Part shown: piece after piece, positions 58,122-64,000 of the stretch
Position numbering within the stretch: the first letter of the stretch is position 1
Layout of the letters: every line of letters starts with the position of its first letter
NCBI RefSeq assembly: GCF_001746295.1
Contig: NZ_MJAH01000025.1
Span: forward strand, 24,865-88,864
Source of the DNA: Streptomyces sp. LUP47B
GTDB taxonomy: Bacteria; Actinomycetota; Actinomycetes; Streptomycetales; Streptomycetaceae
Length of the DNA: 64,000 nt
Direction of reading: 5' to 3'
The notes under the pieces: model-generated
Databases searched by the model: none
What the model was told of the DNA's origin: nothing
The model's input: only the letters and a program-made list of their open reading frames with translations
Position numbers and translations under genes: made by a program

Positions 58122-59294
58122 ATGGACGGCAGTGCACTGCGTGTGTACGTACGCGACAGCGGCCTGCACCGGCTCGGGCAGATCGCCGAGTACACGCAGC
58201 TGACCGTGATTCCCCGCTTCAATGCGGTCGGCGCCTACACCCTCGAGGTGTCCGCCGACTCCGACAAAGCCCCCCTGCTGGTGGAGGGCAATGGGCTGAT
58301 CATCCGCACCGGTTCCGGGGACACGATCATGTCCGGGCCGATCCGCACCGTCGACTGGTCCCGCTCCGCGTCCGACGGCGGCTCCGGGAAACTCACCGTC
58401 GGCGGCGTCGACGACACCGCGCTGCTCGCCCAGTACACGTGCTGGCCCAGCCCGGCCGCCGTCATCGGCTCGCAGACGGCCTCTGTGTACAAGCTGACCG
58501 CCATCGCCGCGGAGACCGGCATGCGCACCCTCGTCAACGTCAACGCCGGGCCCGGGGCGCTGGCCTCCCGCAAGAACCCCCTTCTCACCCTGTCCGCGGA
58601 CGGCGGGCGGGGCGGCACCATCACCCGGCAGGTAAACCAGTTCGACAACCTCCTGAACGTCCTCGCCGACATCGGCAACACCGCCGGCCTCGGCTTCAAG
58701 GTGGTGCAGATCGGGGCCAGTCTCCAGTTCCAGATCTACCAGCCGGCCATACAAAGCGCGGCCCGGTTCGCGTTCGCGCTGGGCAACCTCACCGACGCCT
58801 CCTACTCCACCACCCCGCCCACGTGCACGCGGGCCATCGTCGTCGCGGGCGGCGGCACCTCCCCGCGGGTGTGCAAAACCTACGACCGCACCGACCCGCT
58901 GTTCCCCGGCCTGGTCATCGAGCAGTTCGTCGACCAGACCGGCGTGGACACCGCCAGCGTCGACCTTGCCGCGCAGATGGACCAGGCCGGCGCCGAAGCC
59001 CTCACCAACGGCGCCGGACAGGGCAGCCTGTCCATCTCCCCGATCGACATCCCGCAGCTGCGCTACGGCCGCGACTACAGCGTCGGCGACACCGTGGCCG
59101 CCGACGTGCGCGGCGACTGGTACACGGACGTCGTCCGCGAGGTCACCCTCACCTCCACCGCAGCGGACGCCACCACCGTCAAAGCCACCCTCGGCGGCGA
59201 CTCCACCGGCACCTCCACCGTCGCCCGGATCTACGCCTACATCGCCCAGGTCAAGAAGGACGTCGGGCGCCTGAAGACACGAAAGGCGGCCTGA
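58122..59294 (+). CDS. Gp37-like tail protein (baseplate/Tal-like)
   Basis: A 390-aa protein. VYVRDSGLHRLGQIAEYTQL, the central beta domains and LRYGRDYSVGDTVAADVRG match Siphovirus ReqiPepy6 Gp37-like proteins, which form the tail tip. It lies between the distal tail and receptor-binding genes. Confidence 0.8.
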   Translation: MDGSALRVYVRDSGLHRLGQIAEYTQLTVIPRFNAVGAYTLEVSADSDKAPLLVEGNGLIIRTGSGDTIMSGPIRTVDWSRSASDGGSGKLTVGGVDDTALLAQYTCWPSPAAVIGSQTASVYKLTAIAAETGMRTLVNVNAGPGALASRKNPLLTLSADGGRGGTITRQVNQFDNLLNVLADIGNTAGLGFKVVQIGASLQFQIYQPAIQSAARFAFALGNLTDASYSTTPPTCTRAIVVAGGGTSPRVCKTYDRTDPLFPGLVIEQFVDQTGVDTASVDLAAQMDQAGAEALTNGAGQGSLSISPIDIPQLRYGRDYSVGDTVAADVRGDWYTDVVREVTLTSTAADATTVKATLGGDSTGTSTVARIYAYIAQVKKDVGRLKTRKAA

Positions 59295-59295
59295 C

Positions 59296-60309
59296 ATGGC
59301 TGAATTCTCCGCGCCGTTCGACGGCTCGCCCATCGCAACGGAACTCCAGTGGTCCCGCAACGCCCGCCAGTGGGGCTCCGACGGCGTCCACACCAACGAC
59401 CCCGCCTCCACCGCGCTGAAGGTCGCCGGGTCGGGCACCACCACCGTCTCCGTCCAGCCTGGCATGGCCTTCGTCAACGGCTTCTACTACCACCTCGACG
59501 CGGTCAAGAACCTGAACGTGCCCGCCAATGCGGGCGGCACGGCCCGCGTCGACCTGGTGGTGCTGCGCGCAGACCAGGCCGCCAACGCCGTCAACGCCTT
59601 CTACAAGACAGGCGGCGCCACACCCCCGCCGCTCACCCAGGCCGAAGACGGCGTGTGGGAGATCCCCCTCGCCCAGTGCACGGTCGCCGCCGCCTCCACC
59701 ACGGTCACCGCGGCGAACGTTGCGGACCGCCGCTACCTCACCGGCCGCAGCGTCCTGCCGTCCATCGCCGGGGCCCGCCCGCCGAGCCTGAAGAACCAAC
59801 TGCTCGTCGAGGACGGCAGCCTGTACGTCGGCGACGGGGCGACATGGCGGTGGATCGCCTCCCAGGGCGTCAGCGACTCCACCTACACGCCCGTGTGGAC
59901 GGCCGGCGACTCCACCATCAACTGGGGCTCCGGCAGCCAGAACATCGGCCGCTACCAGGTCTCCAACAAGCGTGTCGATCTGACCATCCATCTGGTGCCC
60001 AGCGGTAACCCGCCCGCCTACGACTCGCCGATCGAGGTGTCCCTGCCGCCGGGGCTGCCCGCGACCAGCGCGGTGCGGTCGCTTTTCAAGTGGAACTACA
60101 CCTCGGACAACGGTGAAGGGTCAGCGATCGGTGTCGCGATGGTCTTCCCGACCGAATCCCTGTCCAAGATCGCGCGGCTGCGTTACTCGATGACGCAGGG
60201 CACTTCGTCCACGGTCGTCCCCAACTCGTTCTCGATGTTCACCAATCAGCCGTTCAACATCCGCACCAACGATGTCCTCACCATCGACGGCTCCTACTGG
60301 CTCGCCTGA
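59296..60309 (+). CDS. Minor tail / baseplate protein
   Basis: A 337-aa protein. ELQWSRNARQWGSDGVHT, VSVQPGMAFVNGFYY and RVDLVVLRADQAANAV are shared by actinophage minor tail proteins near the receptor-binding protein. A beta-rich C-terminus (GRYQVSNKRVDLTIHLV) may bind cell surface glycans. Confidence 0.7.
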   Translation: MAEFSAPFDGSPIATELQWSRNARQWGSDGVHTNDPASTALKVAGSGTTTVSVQPGMAFVNGFYYHLDAVKNLNVPANAGGTARVDLVVLRADQAANAVNAFYKTGGATPPPLTQAEDGVWEIPLAQCTVAAASTTVTAANVADRRYLTGRSVLPSIAGARPPSLKNQLLVEDGSLYVGDGATWRWIASQGVSDSTYTPVWTAGDSTINWGSGSQNIGRYQVSNKRVDLTIHLVPSGNPPAYDSPIEVSLPPGLPATSAVRSLFKWNYTSDNGEGSAIGVAMVFPTESLSKIARLRYSMTQGTSSTVVPNSFSMFTNQPFNIRTNDVLTIDGSYWLA

Positions 60310-60329
60310 GCCTGAAAGAAGGAAACACA

Positions 60330-63300
60330 ATGGCCAGGCACCCTTTCGGAGGCTCCCCCTCCGATTACGCCATGGAGAAGGTCGGCAACCAGCTCCTGCT
60401 GCGGCCCACCGCCGTCGGCACCGTCTGGGACGCCCTGACCGACGGCACCCAGCTCACCGACCTCACCGACCTGACCGGCAACCCCATCACCACCGTCACC
60501 GCCGACAGCGACGGCGCCGTCGCCTTCTTCGGCCCCGACGGAGTCACCAGCCTGTACGTCGACTTCGGATACGGGCGCCGCTACGCCATGGCCACGATCG
60601 ACACCGGCGCCGTCCTGGCCGGCTTCATGGCCCAGGGCGGCACCCCGGGCGGCTGGGCCCAGCTGGACGGCTCCGGCCACATCGACCCCACCCAGATTCC
60701 CGCCCAGCTCGACTGGCTCAACGTCCGCACCTACGGGGCGGTCGGGGACGGGACCCACGACGACACCGCCGCCATTCAGGCAGCCATCGACGCCTGCCCC
60801 GAGGGCGGCGTCGTCTACCTCCCGGCCGGCGTGTACAAGACGACCGCCACCCTGGACCTCCTCAGCGGCGTCACCCTGCAGGGAACCCACTCCAACCTGA
60901 TGATCGGGCCGGGGATGACGACGGCGGACTCCGCCTGCTACATCCAGCCCGCCACCCCCTTCACCGGCACCAGCGTCCTGAAGATCATCGGCGACGATGA
61001 CGGCACCCACCCGGCCCTGTCCTCCGAGCAGCGGCTGCACAACCTGATGCTGGACGGCTCCCAGCTCACCGGCACCTCCATCGACGGCATCTTCGCCAAG
61101 GGCAACGTGCAGAACGTCCGCATGCGGGACGTGACGATCCGGCAGATGCCCAACAACGGCATCGTCACCGCCTCCAACACCGCGGGGAAGTACCCGTTCT
61201 CCTGGCGCCTGTACCAGGTGATGATCGACGGCTGCCACGCCAACGGCTTCCTGTTCTCCCTGATGACGGACCTGACCGCGGTCGACTGCCAGGCCATCGG
61301 ATGCTGGGCGCACGGCTGGGTCCTGTCGAACCTGCCCAACTCGCATCTGACGAACTGCCGGGCCGAATGGTGCGGGAACTACGGCTACTACGTCACCGGA
61401 TCGTGGGGCACCGGCGCCGGCTCCGGGGGAGCGGTGTTCACCGGCTGCTCCACCGACCGCAACGGCTGGGACGGCGTCCGCATCGACGCCACCGGCAACG
61501 GGCCGCTGCAGTTCACCGGGCTGATGACCCGCCGCGACGGCCGCAACGGCGGCGCGGGCGGAGGGAACTACGCGGGCGTGCGGGTCGCGGCCGCGACCAT
61601 GCCGGTGCTGATGTCGAACGTCACCTGCTTCCCCGGCGTCGACGACGACGGCACCCAGACCAACAGCCCGCAGTACGGCATCTCCGTCACCGGCTCCTCC
61701 ACTCGTGTCCAGGTCGCCGACGCCTACCTGCACGCCGCGACGAAGGGCCTCAACGACGACACCACCAGCACCGTCATCCTCGGCAACAACATCACCTACG
61801 CCACCGGCCTGACCAGCGCGCCGGTGCGCACCCCGCAGGCCGGTGGCCTGGACTGGCTCAACGCCAAGGCGTACGGGGCGCGGGCCAATGGCACCACCGA
61901 CGACACCACCGCCCTGCAGGCCGCCCTGAATGCGTGCCCGTCCGGCGGCACCGTCTACCTGCCCGCGGGCACCTACGCCACCACCGCACCCCTGACGGTG
62001 CCGCCCGGCGTCACCTTGCGCGGTGCTCACGGCGACCACTTCGACAACCTCACCGGCTGGACGCAGACTGCCGCCCGCATCAAGCCGCTCGCCACGTTCT
62101 CCGGCGTCGCCGCGATCCTCATCCTCGATGCCCCGCTCGGCGGGTACGCCGCCAAGAGCTGCGAGCAGCGCCTGTACGACCTGACCCTGGACGGCACCGC
62201 GCTGCCCGGCGGGAACGCGGTCGACGGCATCCAGGCGCAGGGCACGATCCGCGGGATGGTCTTCGAACACCTGTCGATCAAGAAGTTCGGCGGGCATGGG
62301 ATCTTCTTCACCTACAACTCCGGTGCCCCCGCCGGGCTGCCGCAGTCCCCGTACTCCAACCGGCTGCGCCGCATCGTCGCCTCCGACTGCGGCGGCAACA
62401 CCTTCTCCTTCAACAACATGACTGACTCGACGCTCATGGACGTCGAATCGATCGGCTCCGCCGGGTACGGCTTCTTCCTGTCCGGCTGCGGGAACAGCAC
62501 CCTGCTCGCCTGCCGGGCCGAATGGAACCTGCGCGGCTTTCACATCGTGCCCGGCAACGCCCAGCTGTCCCTGATGGGCTGCTCCACCGACCGCAACACA
62601 CAGAACGGCATCCTCGTCACCGGCGGCAGTGCGGGCGCCACCGTCGTCATCACCAACGCCCGCCTGAACCGCGACGGCCGCAACGGGGGAAGCGGCGGCG
62701 GGAACTACGCCGGCCTCAACGTCGACACCACGCCCGCCTTCGTCAGTGCAACCGACGTGAGTGTCCTGACCGGCATCGACGACGACAGCACCGGCACCCG
62801 CAGCCCGCAGTACGGAGTGTCCGTCACCGGAAGCACCTACGTCGCCGTGCACAGCGGCATCCTCAACGGCAACACGGCCGGCTGGCGTGACGCAGGCGGC
62901 AACACCCGCCTGCAGCGCGGCCTCAACGTCCGCGAAATCGTCGGCGACCCCGCAGCCCCCACCAGCACCCTCGACGGCGGCGGCACCCTCGACGGCATCA
63001 CCGGCAGCCTGTCCGTGGTCGGCCGCGCCCTCGGCGTGCCCCGCCCCGCCGACCACGCCCTGACCGCCTGGACCCAGGACCCCGCGACGATCGGCAACGG
63101 CTCCGCGGGCGTGAGCGGCACCGTGTACCTGGCCGCCGTGTACGTCCCGAAGTACGCCACGCTGACCAAGCTCATGTGGGGCATCAACACGGCCGGCTCC
63201 GGCGCCACGGCCGGACAGAACTTCGTCGGCCTCTACAGCGCGGCCGGAACACGGCTCGCCTCCGTCGGCGTGGACGCGCGCGTGACGGGCACCGGCCCGT

Positions 63301-63545
63301 TCACGGAGACCATCAACGTGGACGTCACGCCCGGCCTGTACTGGGTGGCGTTCCTCCTGGTGGCATCGACGATGCCGCAGATCTACCGCGGCGGCACCCT
63401 GTCCGGCGGCCTGCACGGCGCGAACACCTCCGGTGCGACTGCCCGCTTCGCGACGAACGGCACCGGGCAGACCAGCCTCCCCGCGACCATCACACCCGCG
63501 TCGAACGCGTTGACCAACCTCACGTTCTGGGGAGCGGTCGGCTGA
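60330..63545 (+). CDS. Tailspike with duplicated pectate-lyase-like beta-helix
   Basis: A 1071-aa protein. Two tandem right-handed beta-helix domains start at Trp129 (WLNVRTYGAVGDGTHDDT) and Trp509 (WLNAKAYGARANGTTDDT), each with AIDACPEGGVVYLPAG-type repeats, CRAEW, CSTDRN and RDGRNGG segments. The duplicate unit is about 380 residues. The C-terminal 140 residues form a separate beta domain (VYVPKYATLTKLMWGINTA). It is the likely receptor-binding tailspike, perhaps with polysaccharide-degrading activity; no catalytic residues can be assigned. Confidence 0.85.
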   Translation: MARHPFGGSPSDYAMEKVGNQLLLRPTAVGTVWDALTDGTQLTDLTDLTGNPITTVTADSDGAVAFFGPDGVTSLYVDFGYGRRYAMATIDTGAVLAGFMAQGGTPGGWAQLDGSGHIDPTQIPAQLDWLNVRTYGAVGDGTHDDTAAIQAAIDACPEGGVVYLPAGVYKTTATLDLLSGVTLQGTHSNLMIGPGMTTADSACYIQPATPFTGTSVLKIIGDDDGTHPALSSEQRLHNLMLDGSQLTGTSIDGIFAKGNVQNVRMRDVTIRQMPNNGIVTASNTAGKYPFSWRLYQVMIDGCHANGFLFSLMTDLTAVDCQAIGCWAHGWVLSNLPNSHLTNCRAEWCGNYGYYVTGSWGTGAGSGGAVFTGCSTDRNGWDGVRIDATGNGPLQFTGLMTRRDGRNGGAGGGNYAGVRVAAATMPVLMSNVTCFPGVDDDGTQTNSPQYGISVTGSSTRVQVADAYLHAATKGLNDDTTSTVILGNNITYATGLTSAPVRTPQAGGLDWLNAKAYGARANGTTDDTTALQAALNACPSGGTVYLPAGTYATTAPLTVPPGVTLRGAHGDHFDNLTGWTQTAARIKPLATFSGVAAILILDAPLGGYAAKSCEQRLYDLTLDGTALPGGNAVDGIQAQGTIRGMVFEHLSIKKFGGHGIFFTYNSGAPAGLPQSPYSNRLRRIVASDCGGNTFSFNNMTDSTLMDVESIGSAGYGFFLSGCGNSTLLACRAEWNLRGFHIVPGNAQLSLMGCSTDRNTQNGILVTGGSAGATVVITNARLNRDGRNGGSGGGNYAGLNVDTTPAFVSATDVSVLTGIDDDSTGTRSPQYGVSVTGSTYVAVHSGILNGNTAGWRDAGGNTRLQRGLNVREIVGDPAAPTSTLDGGGTLDGITGSLSVVGRALGVPRPADHALTAWTQDPATIGNGSAGVSGTVYLAAVYVPKYATLTKLMWGINTAGSGATAGQNFVGLYSAAGTRLASVGVDARVTGTGPFTETINVDVTPGLYWVAFLLVASTMPQIYRGGTLSGGLHGANTSGATARFATNGTGQTSLPATITPASNALTNLTFWGAVG

Positions 63546-63823
63546 TGCCCCTTATCGTCGGCGCCGGCACCCCGGGTGTGATCACCACGGTGGTGTCGGC
63601 CGCACCCGGCTGGAAGGTCGACGCCTACGCACCCCGCGGCACCGACATCTCCAGCGTGCCCACGCCGTCGCACGTGGTGGCGTGGGCGCTTATCGCCACC
63701 GAACTCGCCCCGGGCGGGGCTGTGGTGGAGCCGGTGTTCGTGGCGGGGGGACGGACGTGGACACCGGATCAGTTCCGGGCCGCCTACGGAGCGGCCATCG
63801 AACTCAAGATCGCACCGCTATGA
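63545..63823 (+). CDS. Small hypothetical tail-region protein
   Basis: A 92-aa protein. It starts by TGATG overlap with the tailspike stop. Gly/Ala/Val-rich beta start (LIVGAGTPGVITTVV) and VVAWALIATELAPGG. It may be a tailspike chaperone or a small structural protein. Confidence 0.6.
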   Translation: MPLIVGAGTPGVITTVVSAAPGWKVDAYAPRGTDISSVPTPSHVVAWALIATELAPGGAVVEPVFVAGGRTWTPDQFRAAYGAAIELKIAPL

Positions 63824-63849
63824 GGCGAGGGACCGACGCGGCGTGCACG

Positions 63850-64000
63850 TCAGACAGGAAGCACGGCCTCCACGGCGGTGCTTCCCTCGAGCCGCTCGAC
63901 CGCGGTCTTCAGGGCGTGCCCGTCGGGACGGTTCCACCAATCCCCGTGACGGACGATCGTGGCACCGGCCAGGCCGCGCAGGACATGCGGACCGGACGCG
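63850..64000 (-). CDS. Partial gene on the minus strand (C-terminus)
   Basis: About 50 codons run open on the minus strand to the window edge, ending TGA at 63852-63850. The readable end includes ATIVRHGDWWNRPDGHALK and ERLEGSTAVEAVLPV. The start lies beyond the window. The composition looks like real protein; family unknown. Confidence 0.6.
   Translation of the reverse strand, partial: ASGPHVLRGLAGATIVRHGDWWNRPDGHALKTAVERLEGSTAVEAVLPV

Noticed and set aside
60294..63416. 1040-aa open frame antisense to the tailspike
   Set aside because: Composition is Gly/Val/Ala-biased with no domain, as expected from the complement of a GC-rich coding region.
1..64000. CRISPR arrays or insertion sequences
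   Set aside because: No regularly spaced direct repeats and no transposase were seen.
63545..64000. Lysis cassette at the right end
   Set aside because: The 92-aa gene has no membrane-lysis features and the leftward partial gene shows no clear amidase or lysozyme motif.

Overview
The window is very GC-rich, with strong G/C third-position bias, GTG starts, ATGA/GTGA/TGATG stop-start overlaps and a WhiB-family protein. All of this points to a Streptomyces-type actinobacterium. It carries a complete head-tail morphogenesis cluster of a siphovirus (40.0-63.8 kb). It also carries a replication and regulation block (22.4-27.1 kb) and a Streptomyces-plasmid-type transfer block with a TraB/FtsK-like DNA translocase (27.2-39.4 kb). 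I found no integrase and no relaxase. The simplest reading is a Streptomyces phage-plasmid, of the kind known from the linear plasmid-phage pZL12 (comparison from memory). An integrated element with its integrase outside the window cannot be excluded.

Layout. (1) 0.1-12.6 kb, rightward: about 28 small, tightly coupled accessory genes in two main operons. They include a secreted zincin protease, a PD-(D/E)XK nuclease, a WhiB-HTH protein, a deoxyribosyltransferase-like protein, a DUF1643-like protein, a LuxR-type HTH protein and a NERD-domain protein. (2) 13.0-14.6 kb: a leftward secreted DTTWG-repeat protein and a rightward 361-aa HTH regulator. (3) 20.3-14.65 kb, leftward: twelve accessory genes, several with zinc knuckles, one HNH and one DUF6011-like. 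(4) 20.5-22.5 kb: small zinc-ribbon genes between strong hairpins. (5) 24.7-22.5 kb, leftward: a replication pair, an HTH Rep-like protein and a DnaB-type helicase core. (6) 25.0-27.1 kb: an XRE-TPR regulator and an AlpA/Xis-like protein with palindromic operator candidates. (7) 27.2-38.2 kb, rightward: an OB-fold protein, membrane/spread-type proteins, TraB-like translocase and a membrane-anchored Mrr-like nuclease, followed by two DUF6221-like genes. (8) 45.1-40.0 kb, leftward late operon: MuF-like protein, small terminase, large terminase, portal and three small genes. (9) 45.3-63.8 kb, rightward late operon: scaffold, coat, connectors, tail terminator, tail tube, G/GT chaperones with a -1 frameshift, a 1936-aa tape measure with two cell-wall hydrolase domains, distal tail and baseplate proteins, and a tailspike with a duplicated beta-helix. 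A further leftward gene enters from the right edge.

How the parts work together. Three accessory operons (starting at 1243, 5960 and leftward at 20325) share a nearly identical promoter: TTGCTA, a conserved 17-bp spacer, then TACGGT or TATGTT. Terminator-like hairpins lie directly upstream of the two rightward copies. This looks like one regulon spread over about 20 kb. The packaging and virion operons diverge from a 156-bp gap that holds a perfect 10-bp inverted repeat. The element therefore seems to combine plasmid-type maintenance and TraB-type transfer with virion production. I saw no endolysin or holin gene that I could name.
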